Shown: positions 1 to 12,049 of the stretch, piece by piece
Layout: every line of letters starts with the position of its first letter
How positions within the stretch are numbered: the stretch's first letter is position 1
Source: Juglans regia
Lineage: Eukaryota; Streptophyta; Magnoliopsida; Fagales; Juglandaceae
Reading direction: 5' to 3'
Length of the DNA stretch: 64,000 nt
Assembly: GCF_001411555.2 (NCBI RefSeq)
Contig: NC_049907.1
Span: forward strand, 2,736,243 to 2,800,242
Program-made: the position numbers and the translations under genes
The notes under the pieces: model-generated
Seen by the model: the letters and a program-made list of their open reading frames with translations, nothing else
Told to the model about the DNA's origin: nothing
Database searches by the model: none

Positions 1-313
1 TGAGTTTCTTGTAGTCATAGAAGGTACTCTTCATGTTGGCTTTGTCACATCCAATGCAGATGGCAACCGCCTCTTCACCAAAGTTCTAAACAAGGGAGAC
101 GTCTTTGTGTTCCCAATTGGTCTCATTCACTTCCAGTTGAACGTGGGAAATACCAAGGCGGTTGCCTTTGCTGGTCTGAGCAGCCAAAATCCTGGAGTCA
201 TTACCATAGCCAATGCAGTCTTTGGATCCAATCCTCCCATCAATCAAGATGTTCTCACCAAGGCCTTCCAAGTGGACAAGAATCTAGTTAACTATCTTCA
301 GCAACAGTTCTAA
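1..313 (+). CDS. Germin-like protein, 3' part only (GLP copy a; cut by window edge)
   Basis: The last 104 codons of a germin-like protein (cupin fold, secreted, Mn-binding in characterised germins). Codons start at position 2, and the stop is 311-313. The sequence enters at the Glu ligand of cupin box 1 and keeps all of box 2 (KGD followed by [14 protein letters not shown], including the His ligand). It matches the end of exon 2 of the copy at 16936-17721 almost base for base with a constant offset of 17408, so the missing 5' part lies outside the window. It is not a pseudogene on present evidence: the visible frame is open. Substrate or enzymatic activity (oxalate oxidase, superoxide dismutase or none) cannot be read from sequence. 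Confidence 0.93.
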   Translation, partial: EFLVVIEGTLHVGFVTSNADGNRLFTKVLNKGDVFVFPIGLIHFQLNVGNTKAVAFAGLSSQNPGVITIANAVFGSNPPINQDVLTKAFQVDKNLVNYLQQQF

Positions 314-431
314 CTAATTGCCTAAACTAAAATCATAGATTTCAAGATATATTTGCAATAAACCATTAGATGGTGTGATTAAGTTTGCCAATGTTTCCCA
401 GCTTGTAACCTCATTGAAATTATTTTATTGA

Positions 432-437
432 AATAAA
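432..437 (+). terminator. Poly(A) signal of GLP copy a
   Basis: AATAAA about 120 bp after the stop codon, conserved at the same offset in the other two GLP copies. Confidence 0.5.
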
Positions 438-1219
438 ATTGTTGCTTATAATTTACAGTCACTTTGTTATAATCATCAACAGGTGTGATTGAACTTAATT
501 GCATTTTGAATACTTCTCAGGAGTGATATCACTTGTAAGGGCCCCGGCCTTGCTTCCCTTATCATTCCGACCCCAAGGCAAAATATACAAAAATAAATAA
601 ATAATAACACGAATGAAAAATATATTACACATGATCGTAATTTAATGGATAGGATTCAAATGAATTTATTACACATGATCGTCCGAGCCCCTTGTCGCCC
701 GGAGACAACCCAGTTGGGGACGTCACTCAATTTATTATGCTCCCGAGTGACCAGATGAGCTTTACCGAGATAATACCCCACCTCGACTTGGGATTGTGAT
801 ACGCACGTACCCATAAAAATATTACCAAGACACGAAAACCTTGTTTTCAATTTTATCAGCATAGCATATAACATGACACAATTGAATAAATCATGGCAAA
901 TATCAATAACAGTAATATGCAGATGCATGACAGACATTTTATTGGATGTATTGACATAACACACAACAGTCACAAACAACAACACCGTAGTCACAAATCC
1001 ACAGTTTCACAAATCCCAACTATATACACACGTTTCTCATCCTCCATCCGGCCCTCGGCCCAGATTTCGATAACAACTACGTCAAATATTTCCAACACTT
1101 TTTCGGGCCCTAGACCCATCTCAAATACAACTAAACTGCAACAAAGTTAGTAATAATTTCACGTCAGATTTTCCGGAGAGTTACTTACCAACGCGAATTA
1201 GATTTTCTGGATGATTGCA

Positions 1220-1263
1220 ACATGTTGAGTAAATGCATGTATGTGAGCATTTACTCAACATGT
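1220..1263. repeat. Perfect 17-bp inverted repeat (hairpin), copy 1
   Basis: The arms ACATGTTGAGTAAATGC (1220-1236) and its exact reverse complement (1247-1263) are separated by 10 bases. Conserved in the duplicate at 18628-18671. Function unknown; it could be the remains of a small MITE. Confidence 0.8.
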
Positions 1264-1789
1264 CAAGATCAATAGAATCAGTAATTAATAGTGATGGAAA
1301 AACATTGATCGATCAGGTGATAAAGGCCACATATTATTATTATTTGAAAGGATAATGTTAGGTCGACTATCAAATGTGCTCACTAAATAAATGATTTTTT
1401 TTTTATTTTTCTTTAAGTATTTTTTAAACATCCTTAACTATTAAGAAAAAAAATTAAGAAAATATATAAATTTACTAATATTCACTTCCATAATCATTAA
1501 AAAAAATAAAAAATATATGAATTGACATATAATTTGGTGCTGGATTCTATTTAAAAGTCGTGTGAGAACGCACATTTAGACCAAGCACGTCGTACATCTT
1601 CACATTGTTATATTTATATATAATATAGTACGTATTCAAGTAAATAATGATGGAAGAATATTGAGGTACTCATCAGAAAGGCTCATTCTTACAGCTTACT
1701 AAAAATATATATATTGAGGTGAGAAAGGAAGAATATTTTAAAGGCACATATATATATACTAGCAGTAGGGTAACGTCCAAGGGACGTTT

Positions 1790-2710
1790 GCCTTCTTTTT
1801 TTTTTTTTATCTAGTGATTGAGGAAGTGTTTTTTTAATGATGTTGTAAATATTTTATTTTTTTAAAAAAATGTTTATGATGATTAAAAAAATACATAAAA
1901 AAATAAAAGAAAAATAAAAAAGTGAAATACACATTCAAGGCATATTTTCGGGCAACTTTTTCGTTAGTTGTAACAGTTCTCTTTAGTTAATTAAGAATAT
2001 TATCATATTTAAATTATGTTAAAACTCTAATTATTTATATAGTTATACTTTTTTAAAATTATTTAACAAAATTTTATCATTTATTTAATGATGAAATATT
2101 AGTATTTTATAAATTAAATTTGATAATTTATTTATAATATGATATTTATATGTTAATTATCTATTTTAAATTAATTTAAATCAATATTTAAATTTTTACC
2201 ATTTGTTCAAATTTGGAGAGTTATGATAAAGGGTTAGATTTAAATCCTAAAAAGTTTCATTTTCGTCTCGTTTTCTCTTTCTACCTCTCTCACCTTTTTT
2301 TTTTTTTTTTACCAAATGATTAAGGAAGTGTTTTTTAATGATTTTGTGAATTTTTTATTTTTTAAAAAAATGTTTATGATGATTAAAAAAATACATGAAA
2401 AAAAAATAAAAGAAAAAGAAAAAAGTAAAATACACATTCAGGACACATTTTCGAACTACTTTTTTGGTAGTTGTAGCAGTTCTCTTTAGTTAATTAAGAA
2501 TATTATCATATTTAAATTATGTTAAAACTCTAATTATTTATATAGTTTTACTTTTTTAAAAATATTTAACAAAATTTCATTATTTATTTAATGATGAAAT
2601 ATTAGTATTTAAATTAATTTAAATCAGTATTTAAATTTTCACCATTGATCAAATTTGGAGAGTTATGATGAAGGGTTAGATTTAAATCCCAAAAAGTTTA
2701 TTTTCCCCCC
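1790..2710. repeat. Two head-to-tail units of an AT-rich repeat
   Basis: Each unit of about 450-500 bp runs from a T-tract plus 'GATT(G/A)AGGAAGTG' through 'AGTTAATTAAGAATATTATC' to 'TTTGGAGAGTTATGATRAAGG'. The unit boundary is near 2300. The same pair occurs at 19200-20110, and a related unit ends near 21540. It is non-coding and of unknown class. Confidence 0.7.
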
Positions 2711-3030
2711 ACTTTCTCTTTCTTCCTCTTTCTCCTTCCGCTCAGCCACGGCTTCTCTCTCTCTCACCCGATCTCCTCCCTTAAGCAGTCGTGCGCCACC
2801 ATGGGTGTCACCGACCACGTCACCGGCTTCCCCTCACACCGGCGAGCAAACCCCACCGTTGAAGCCCCTTGGCAGCTCCTCCCATCGCCGCACGTGAGCA
2901 ACCCGAAATGGGTCTCAATGCTTGTGCCACTGCAGCATTACAACACCACCATCGAGCTCCTCTTCCTCCGGCGATCACCCCCATGGACCCAAGCCACCGT
3001 CGAAGCCCCCATGGACCCAAGCTTTTCTTA
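2655..3030. other. GC-rich Ser/Pro-coding-like tract, not called as a gene
   Basis: Several frames are open on both strands because of CT/CCA-rich composition. The predicted peptides are low-complexity, and the tract is repeated in the duplicated block (20059-20640), where it is also internally duplicated. I see no recognisable domain and treat it as part of a repeat. Confidence 0.5.
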
Positions 3031-3330
3031 CCAACCTTTTTCTGTCTGCGGAAATGAACCAATTCATATGCCACAAGGATATTATCAGTTATGAGCCTGC
3101 CAGGGACAAAAACACTCTGTGAGCTTGAAATAATAATGGGCAGCACTTCCTTGCGCTTGTTTGCTAAAACCTTTGATCTCAATTTATAGATTACATTGCA
3201 TTGACTAATAGGTCAGAAAACAGAAATCATCTCAGGCAGCTTCTTCTTTGGGATCAGGTTATGAATGTGTGATTTATCTCTTGTGGGAACTGACAATGGT
3301 TAAGAGACATCAAAACAGCATATGTTACAT
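3030..3330 (-). pseudogene. LINE reverse-transcriptase relic, interrupted by an insertion (first half)
   Basis: The minus strand encodes typical plant L1 RT pieces: INHTFIT, then after a one-base shift [16 protein letters not shown], and [17 protein letters not shown] followed by [16 protein letters not shown]. The upstream part of the same RT (KFWNIVGYEV) continues at 5427-5480, beyond the 3331-5426 insertion. Frameshifts and stops make it non-functional. Confidence 0.75.
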
Positions 3331-5426
3331 GTGGCGCCCCCGACCCCCATGTAAGGAAACACGGGAATCGAGATGCCAGGATGATGACAACACGGTCACA
3401 CATCCCAACGAAAGTGCCAAGTGTGTGTACATACGACAGTGTACAATAACAACGCAGCGGATAATTAAGTCTACTAAGTACCAGAATTTAAATGGTACCG
3501 CAACATGCATGTACAATAACAACAAATGAGTGATCTCAAATCACTCCTTAGGCAGAGCCGACTCCTCAGGCTCACCCTCATCTTCATCTGCATCAAAATC
3601 TGCGTTACCACAAAATGGTACCGCAGGTAAGTATAACCCAAATAATCCTCAGGAATAAAATGCATTTAATCCAACCAACATGCATGCATATGATGAAATA
3701 TGCATTTTCCTCAAAACATCATTTTCCCCGAAAATGATTATTTTCCAACACACGCCAAAATCCCAATTGGCCCAAAAATAATCCGTAAAACATTTTCCCA
3801 GAAAATGGTTTACACAAAATCCAACACACGCTATTTTCCCAGAAAATAGTCAATTTTTAATGTATGCACCATGATCTCCCCTATGGGTCATCCACACACC
3901 CTGGCTTTGTAACGATGCCCACTTTCGCGCCCAACACGTACGTGGGAAAACATTCACTACACAACGAGTGATGCCCAGTTCCTCGCCCAGCGCGTACGTA
4001 GCCAAGCATCCTCTAGTCCCCGCCAGCAGAAGGACCACTGAGTCGGCACAAATCTCTCGTCCGATCCCATTGTCGCTCGGCGACAATCCAAGGGACATCA
4101 CTCAGTATATTACGCTCCCGAGTGACCAGAGGAGCTCCACCGAGATAATACCCCATCTCGGCTTGGGGTTCGTGATACACACGCACCCAATAAATCATTT
4201 CACATGAAAACCCAGTTTTCAATAAACACATGAACATGAATGCAATACACGAAAACTCAGTTTCCTTTACAAACATGATCATGCATGATATCATGAAATG
4301 TACATGTACCAACACTAATCAACAACCATCATAACCAACCCAATCAAATCCAACCAAACAACTCCATTCACCAAACCATCCGACCCACGTACTCCTCAGA
4401 CTCAGTCCGACAAAACCAATCAACAGTTCAAATACAGTGAAATGTGTTAGTGCAAAAATACATTAAATTCACAAGAATTTTTTAGAAAATACTTACAGTG
4501 CTATATAACAATTTTCGGAGGATCACGAAGCTGCAAGAAGTGGAAAAACAGCTGCAGGACAGTGTAAAATACACTGTGGCCGTGGGTCACAGATACCCAC
4601 TTTTCAACGGAGGCAAACGAAGACCCAAAAATGATAGGGTAGGGCTTAGGGACATCGGTGAAGCTAGTGGTGGTGAAGGTTAGCCGTGGGTGGCGGCACA
4701 AGGGGTGGTTTAAGGCAAAAAATACCCAAAACGGAAATGTTGATGAATGTGCTTCACCGGTGACGGATCGGAGGTGGGGTTGGGTCCATTGGGTTGCTAA
4801 GGGGTTGAGGATGAAGTGGTGAAGAGATGGTGGCCGGAGGTGGCGCGACGACGGCGCTGGAGCGAAAGTGGCGCCGCGGCTTTGAAGGACTACTGGTGGT
4901 TAACGGTAGCGCGAATGGAGGTGAGGTTGGTGGGGTGAGGTCGCCGGCGGCAGGGGAACCGAATGGGATGGGCGGTGAAGGCCACCGCCGGCTCACGGAG
5001 GCGCTGGCGATGATGTAACGGACGGAAAGAGAGAGAGAGGAGAGAGACGTCGCGTGGGAAAGGAAAACACGGGGAGAAGAAAAAGAAAAGAAAGAAAAGA
5101 AAAGGAGGAAAAGAAAAATAGGGAAAAAGAAATGAGGTCCAATCCTCATAACTTGGGTTTAAAAATTGATCCAACAGAAACGTTTTCGAAACCACAATGG
5201 TAAAGATAATTAAAATAATTAAATCTCACAGTAATTAATTAAATATGAAAAGTAATTTAAATGCACAACAATAAATAAATATTAAGAAAGCACACAAAAA
5301 TTAATTTTCACCAAATTAAAAATCCTAAAAAATAACCCAATTAAAAATCCAATAATTTTAAAATAAGAGAATAAATTTTGAATCTATAAAAATAATTCCT
5401 TCAGTAAAAATACACTAAAATACGGG
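3331..5426. mobile_element. 2.1-kb insertion flanked by a 9-bp target duplication
   Basis: ATGTTACAT occurs at 3322-3330 and 5427-5435, immediately flanking this segment. Removing the segment and one repeat rejoins the LINE RT coding sequence on the minus strand, so this is a true insertion. It begins GTGGCGCCCCCGACC and ends AAAATACGGG. I see no terminal inverted repeat and no long ORF of recognisable function. The part at 4060-4240 (CTCCCGAGTGACCAGA region) is related to 680-840 and 18088-18250. Class uncertain: a 9-bp duplication points to a Mutator-like or non-TIR element rather than an LTR element. Confidence 0.6.
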
Positions 5427-5740
5427 ATGTTACATTACCTCGTAGCCAACAATGTTCCAAAACTTGTGGATTTGATAATTAGGTTAAAACTATATATGCA
5501 ATATTTTAAAGATCAAGTGAAATCTTATTACTTGGTAATTGGCCCAAATATATTATTGATGATTTATTTTGAACATGAGATTTAGGCTCGATTTATTTAT
5601 GAAACCCAAGCCCATTAACGTATTCAATTTCAAACAAATGTTACAAATTTAGAGTTCCATTCACGTTAAAATTCCTTGAAACTACTGTCTTCAAGATATT
5701 TAAACCCATGCACGTTTCTTCCTATTTTTTTCCTTGGGTT
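5427..5740. other. LINE relic (second half) then AT-rich spacer
   Basis: The minus strand at about 5427-5480 reads KFWNIVGYEV, the upstream continuation of the RT relic at 3030-3330. From about 5480 to 5740 I recognise nothing. Confidence 0.45.
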
Positions 5741-5749
5741 TCAGCCAAC

Positions 5750-5756
<7 letters not shown>

Positions 5757-5788
<32 letters not shown>
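5757..5788. repeat. (AT)n microsatellite
   Basis: About 16 AT units directly before the 5' end of the LINE pseudogene. Confidence 0.9.
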
Positions 5789-5790
<2 letters not shown>

Positions 5791-5794
5791 TCTC

Positions 5795-8700
5795 ATGGGA
5801 GTGGGTTACTTGAAATAAATTTTCAAGGAAAGAGGCTAACATGGTGTAACAGGCAAGAAGGATTAGCAAAAAGTTGGGCTCGGCTAGACCGAGGTTTTTT
5901 TAATACAAAGTTTTTAGACAGGCTCCCTCAATGGTTGCTGACTTACTTGGGGCGTAGCACCTCGAACCATTCGCCTATGATAATCTCTTGTGATCAGTAT
6001 TTCCAAAGGTATGGGCCATCTTTGTTCCGTTTCCAACAGATGTGGGAGGAACACAAGGAATTTCTCCCACATGTCAAACAATGTTGGAAGGAGGAAGGGT
6101 GTGGAAGAGGACTGGAGAAGCTGGCTTTTAAACTGAAGCGCATGAAACAAGCTCTTAAAACATGGAACATGGATGTATTTGGACATGTGGAAGTTATGAT
6201 CCGAGACATAGAACTGAGGATTGAATTACTAGATACTCGCCTACAGGCAGGATATGAAGAAACGGTGGAGCAAGACCTATTAATCTCAAAAATTGAGCTG
6301 GATATTTTGAAAAGCAGAGAGGAGTCCATGCTTGAGCAAAAAAGCCAAAGTTAAATGGCTAAAAGAAGGAGACAACAATACTCGCTTCTTCCACTCGATT
6401 CTGAAGAGAAGGCATCAAACTCAAGTAAAACAAATGCTCAAAGTTGATGGAACTTTATACAAGTGTCCAGAGGCGGTTCATGATGGAGCTGTCCAATATT
6501 TCCAAGAGTTATTAAGCCACGAAGACGAGGGGGAGCTTCGAGAGTTGAGCCAGTTTATTGACAAAGAAATAACGGAAGAGGAGAATAAAGAAATCCCCAA
6601 GCGCCCAACAGTGGAAGAAATTTGGCAGGCCCTTTTTAGTATCCCAGTGGAAAGTAGTCCATGACCAGACGGTTTTAGCTTGGGTTTTTTCAGAGCTAGC
6701 TGGGAATTTATACAAGGGGATGTGGTGGAAGCCGTAAAGGAATTCTTTGAAGGAAAACAACTACCAAGGTTTTATATGGCATTGTATGTGGCCCTCATTC
6801 CCAAAGTACAACAGCCCACCGGGTTTGAGAAATTTAGGCCTATAAACCTATGTTCCATGGTTTATAGAATTTGGTCAAAAATTATTGTAGCACGGATCAC
6901 ACATCTACTGCCAAGGGTAATATCTCAGGAACAAGGGGTCTTCATTCCCAAGAGGAGCATTTTTGAAAACATAAGCCTGACTCAAGAAATGACCTAGTCC
7001 ATTCATAAAAAGAAGATCAGAGGTAATGTGATATTGAAAGTGGACATGTCCAAAGCATACGACTGTGTGAACTAGAACTTTTTGTTACATGTACTTGCAT
7101 CCTCTAGTTTATCGAAAGAGGTTTGTTGGTTGATCAAGACTTGTATTACAACGCCGTAGTATTCCATTCTCCTTAATGGAACAGTAAAAGGGTTCTTTAA
7201 GGGGGAAAGAGGACTTCGAAAGGGGGACCCCCTATCACCATATTTATTTATTCTAATGGAGGAAGTTTTCACGAAGATGTTAAAAAGGAAATATGAGAAT
7301 GGATCTATTGGAGGTTTCTCTCAATCTAGAAGGACGCCCTCAATTTCCCACTTGTTATATGCGAATGACATCGTGATTTTCATTAATGGAGCAAGGAGAT
7401 CTATTAGAGCCCTGTTTAAAAGTCCTGGAGTTGTATGAACAGTGGCCTGGTTAAAAAGCTAATAAGGAGAAGTCGGCCATCTAGTTCTCAAAACACATTA
7501 CACCAGCTAAAAGAAGAGAAGTTCTCAATATCACGGGCTTCGAAGAAGGTAGCTTCCCGTTTAAATACTTAGGGGTGAACATAGTTAGTGGCAAGTTAAC
7601 TGGTAGACACCTAGAAGAACTTACATATAAGATACGTGAGAAAGTAAGCAGATGGAAGATGAGACTACTCTCGAGAGGAGGTAAACTCACTCTCCTGAAG
7701 CATGTTTTATCAAGTATGCTAGTTTATCTTCTTTCAATTTTACAGGTGCCTAAGTTGGTTTTTTTTCCTCCATTAATCGCATATATACTTAGCACCCTTT
7801 TTTGGGGTGAAGTGGATGGATCGCCAAAAAAGAAATGGTGTGCGTGGCACAAATTGCTTTGTAAGCCGGTTTCTAAAGGGGGTTTAGGTCTATGGATCTA
7901 GAGGAAATGCAAAAATCTTTACATATGAAATTCGCTTGGAATCTACTCAAGGATGACTCGCTATGGGCATGTTTCTTTCGGGGAAATTATGTGAAGGGAA
8001 ATCATCTATCACTTGTTGAGAACACGAAAGGCACACGTTTTTGGTGAATGGTGATGAAACAAGTTCCGCATGTTTTAGAATTGTCCCGCTGGAAAGTGCA
8101 CGGGGGAAACGTCAATTTCTGGTTGGATTCTTGGTTGGAAGATGGTCCTCTGGCTGACACTCTAGGAATAACTTATTAACCTGGGATCAAAATATGCGAG
8201 TGCAAAATAGACAACGAATGGGATGTACAGCTAATGGAGATACTTGAAGCCTTGGGAAATCCTAAAGAGGGAGTGACCTGCTCATATGGAAGCCTTCCAT
8301 AGAGGGGAAGTTCTTGGTCCGAAATGCTTGGGAATGCCTGTGCGTGAAGTCCCCAGAAACTTCTTGGTCGGAGTGGGTTTGGCATAAACTATTACCAAAG
8401 AAAATCTCAATTATGGTATGTAAAGCATGGAATAGTAGTATTAATGTGGATGATAGACTGAGGAGGATAGGGATTCCGGTTGTATCTAAATGTAACTGTT
8501 GTCATGAAGGTGGTTATGAGGATATTAACCATGTCCTTTATGCTGGAAACTTTGCTCAACAGCTATGGAGGAGATGCGCAAGACAACTGGGAATTTTTTT
8601 CCGGGAGGGATTAACGTGGAAGGAAAATATGCAGTTATGGTTTTGGCGTGCTACTCGGTCATCTCAGATGGGTGTAAGCTGGGGTGTTCTTCCTTCAATA

Positions 8701-9560
8701 TTAACATGGCGGTTGTGGTTGAGCAGATGTAGGGCACGCTTGGGAGATTACATGGAGTCACGAGAAGAAGTGTGGCAAGCAATAAGATATTGGATGGCCA
8801 GGCTAATGAAATTTTCCACAAATTTTCGAAAGCAGGTACGTGAGGATCAAGAATTGCTGAGTGGGATGAATATTGATGTTATACCAGTTAAAGCTAAACG
8901 TATACAAGTGGTCAGGTGGATCAAGCCTCAACAGGGGATATATAAGCTAAACACGGATGGAAGCAGCTTACTCAACCCAGGAGCTTCAGGTGCAGGAGGG
9001 CTCCTCCGAGATGACCAAGGCAACCTGATTTTTGCCTTTCTGGCAAACTTGGGTGTTGGCAATAACAACGCAGCAGAGCTAAAAGCTATCCTGCATGGTG
9101 TAAAGCTATGTAAACAACAGAGGATTTATAGGGTAGATGTTGAAACCAGTTCCTTGATGGTGGTTTAGGTGGATTAGTGGAGCTAGATGTGGAGTTTGGT
9201 ACCTTGAAGACTATTGGGAGGAAGTTTGGAAAATTTTCAGAGAAGGGGACTACTCCATCTAGCATGTCTTACTAGAAGGTAATAACCCAGCCGATTTCTT
9301 AGCAAAACTAGGTGCCCAGGGGAATGATCTAATATGGCATAATCTCTTGGAAGTTCGTAGGAAACTTCGAGGTCTCATTCGAACGGATAAGTCTAACCTT
9401 CCCTTTACGCATCAGTTAGTAGCCGGTAGGTGTCTAGTTTTTTGTGGGGTTTCTTTTTCAGTATGGGTAATTTCTTTGCGGTCCTGTTAAGTTTAGAGTG
9501 GGTCTTGTAATATGATTTCCTTCACCTAAAGTGAGGCATATTTCAATAAATTGGACGTAC
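5795..9560 (+). pseudogene. 5'-truncated LINE (L1-type) ORF2 pseudogene
   Basis: Plus-strand decayed non-LTR retrotransposon. In order: the C-terminal end of the endonuclease (LTWCNRQ, SNHSPM at about 5850-5980), the linker, reverse transcriptase (FRPINLCSMVYRIWSK at about 6830; LKVDMSKAYD at about 7035; GLRKGDPLSPYLF at about 7210; catalytic box YANDIVIF at about 7360 instead of the usual FADD), zinc-binding RT tail with a C-C and H-x-C pattern (about 8380-8580), and RNase H (LNTDGSS, GAGGLLRD at about 8950-9010). Internal stops (for example at about 6662, 6995, 7073, 7900) and frame changes (about 6340, 9165) show it cannot be translated. The 3' end lies near 9560-9590 beside a T-tract. Confidence 0.9.
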
Positions 9561-9609
9561 TGTTGAATTTAGAGTGGATCTTGTAATAGTTTTTTTTTTT
9601 TTTTTTTAA

Positions 9610-9911
9610 CCAACATAATTAATTCTAGTTGAAAAAAAAATATATGATGATCATGTAGGTAATATTTTTATATAAAAATAATAATTTTTATTTTAAATTT
9701 CGATTATTTTTAAAAATAGAATGATATATAATAAATATATAATATTTTACACTAAATAACTAAATAGATAGTATCTATTTCAAGTTAAATCAAAATGATC
9801 TAGCTATATAGTATTCCATGAAGAAGCTAGAAGAAGGGGCTTCGCTCATAGAGAGAGACGCGTGTACAAGAAACTTCAGGTTTTTTCAGTTTGGATGTGA
9901 ATGGGTAAAGA
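9610..9911. repeat. GLP-intergenic block, duplicate of 24262-24579
   Basis: From the ACCAACATAATTAATTC-like start to TTTGGATGTGAATGGGTAAA this is near-identical to 24262-24579. After 9911 the homology is interrupted until about 15500, where sequence related to 24600-24760 resumes. It is therefore the flank of the insertion described next. Confidence 0.75.
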
Positions 9912-9917
9912 GTTCTT

Positions 9918-9952
9918 CTACGGATCAGCCCCTGTTCACGGCTGATCCGTAG
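9918..9952. repeat. Perfect 13-bp hairpin at the left end of the TIR element
   Basis: CTACGGATCAGCC (9918-9930) and its exact reverse complement (9940-9952) flank a 9-base loop. The right end of the element lacks this perfect subterminal fold. Confidence 0.75.
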
Positions 9953-11994
9953 CACACCTTATCTGTCTTTTTGTTTTTTTTTTTTTTTTTTTTTCTAAAC
10001 GCCCGTTTTACCCAAATATATTTCGAATTCTGGGTTCATCCCGCGTCTGCAGCACCTACGTCGCCCAGCACCTGCATCGCCTGCCCAACACCACCCCGCG
10101 ACGGCCATCACTCGGTCTAGTGCCAGCATACGCTGCCCATCCCTCTGTCCTGCGCAACCCCTCTTTCCTCCTCTTTCGCCCCTCGAATTTACACATCCTG
10201 CGTCGCCCCAGCAACCGCATCGCATCGCCTGCCCAGCGCCACCCCGCAGCAGCCATCCCTCGGCCCAGCGACACCCACCGATTGCCTTCCCCGCAACAGC
10301 TGATATATACCAAGAATTTTTCTATTCCTAAACAACAGGTACTAGAGCTTTTGATTATTATTATTTTTCCTTTATTTTGGATGCTAAAATCTTTTGGTTG
10401 TCCGATATGAAATATTTGTTCGATGACTGTTAGTTTTGTGAAAGGGTCTCTATTTTTCATTTTTTAATTATTTTCTTTAATGTTTCTTAAGTTCAGTAAT
10501 TTTCTTTAGTTTTTGAAAGCAGTCTGAGTAATGATCTTGACCTTTTCTTTGAAACCGCATACACTGATGGTTCTTAACTCATATAGCTTTATGTACCCGA
10601 AATTGTTGATAATCTCAGATATACCTTATTAAGAGTTTTTAGACATTTGAGTTACTAGAGATGACATAGGCGAAGCAATTAGGAATGGCTCAACAACTCT
10701 ATGTTGTTTTCAGGCCTTATTCCTACTTATTTAAAAAAAATAAAAAAATTAACAGTTAGATTTGAATTGAGGGTACAGAGTGAAAGATACCAGTAGTTTT
10801 GGGTCCAAAATTGGAACTCATGTAGTAAGGTGTAAAATGAAAAGGAGCGGTAGTTTGTGGTGGGTAAAAGGCATATTTTCCCCAAAAATCTCTATATATA
10901 TATAAAGCTATATCATTCGGCATTTGCCATTTTCAAATTTGTATGCAAAATATAATGTGTGTAGTTGAATGAATGGATTTTTTTCAATAGCGTGGTCATA
11001 CTTCATACTTGCTTCTAGGGAACATTTTCTGTATTTTTGTTCAAGTAAAAAGCTTTGATTGGGGCCTCATCTAGACTTGTGTATGGTTAACTTGCCAAGA
11101 ATACACTCATCATCTCTGTTGCTCACTTGTGAAATATGATCATCTCTTCAGTGTTAACATGTTGGATTCAGTGACTAGGCCTACTAAACTTTTATGATGG
11201 CAAAGTTCTGAATGTTATACACCCCAAGTGGGATTATTATATTTAAAACTTTCCCATCCACTGCATATGTGCAAGGTTTTTTATTTCTCCCTTCGATTGT
11301 GCAATTTGATGGAGTTGATGATTTTACCCTTTCATATATTTTGTGGTGAGCCCTTATAAAAGAGAACGTGTTTGAGAAAAGAGAATATGTTTGAGCTGAA
11401 CTAAAAGTTTTCCTGTCTTTTGAATAGAGCTCCGCCAAGATACAGTTTTGAAGTGAGGTCATTTTCATTTAGGAATTCATCTGATTATGTCTAAATGTTA
11501 GTTTAAGAGCTATCAACTATGATTTCTGTTATCTTTCAGTTTTCTGGAAACTGCCTCTCCCAATTTTCAAGAGCCAAAGAATCACTTGTAGTAATGTCAT
11601 TGAAGCTTTTGAACAATATTATTCTTCATCTTATAATTTGTGATTCCCAAATCATACTTGTCATCATTTTCAGAGGTCTTGTCATCATTTCTTTTCTTTT
11701 ACATTTCTTTTTTCCTTTTATGACATAAAGCCCTCTTTTTAGATATTTGTATTTCTCAATGTGATTTCGCTTTATCTCCTCTAACATTGTATGATTGGCA
11801 ATCTGCTGTAGCAGGAAAGTAGTTCTTTTTTGCAAGTAACTTTAGAAGAAAAGTTTCAGGGTAGACATTAGTGAATCAAGAATGCTACAATTGTAATTGG
11901 TAAATGATATTGTGTATGTTTTGTCTTATATAGACTTCAAATTTGAGCACTTATGTTAAAAAGAACTTGGAATACTGACATTATTCTTTTACAG

Positions 11995-12049
11995 GTTCCT
12001 ATTTATATTGCAGAAATTACACTGAAGAATGTCAGGGGAGGTTTTACTA
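11995..12049 (+). pseudogene. Isolated exon of an ERD6-like sugar transporter
   Basis: A 55-base segment reads VPIYIAEITLKNVRGGFT, very close to the conserved loop of ERD6-like monosaccharide transporters (family consensus like VPVYIAEITPKNLRGGFT). It is bounded by a good acceptor (TTTTACAG, ending at 11994) and donor (GTGAGT, from 12050), as expected of one internal exon with intron flanks. No neighbouring transporter exons are visible on either side, so it is a captured genomic fragment rather than a gene. Confidence 0.7.

Larger units (their letters stand above)
1..3010. repeat. Segmental duplication, left copy
   Basis: This block is near-identical to 17409-20412, covering the GLP 3' end, its 3' UTR, about 1.3 kb of intergenic DNA, a duplicated AT-rich repeat and a GC-rich Pro/Ser-coding-like stretch. 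Small indels and substitutions (for example near 1020-1100 and 1570) show it is a real diverged duplicate. Homology stops just after the CCATGGACCCAAGC/CCATGGCAGCC point near 3010/20412. Between 314 and 1790 I see no gene. Part of it (about 670-1210) is related to the dispersed repeat at 4050-4560. Confidence 0.85.

Noticed and set aside
5757..5788. AT run as a TATA promoter for the LINE
   Set aside because: It is a simple microsatellite beside a 5'-truncated, stop-riddled element, so no functional promoter is implied.
9995..10460. Overlapping GC-rich frames on both strands near the left end of the TIR element
   Set aside because: Composition-driven frames with repeated Cys/Arg/Gly or Pro/Ser residues; no recognisable family. 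At most captured leader sequence.
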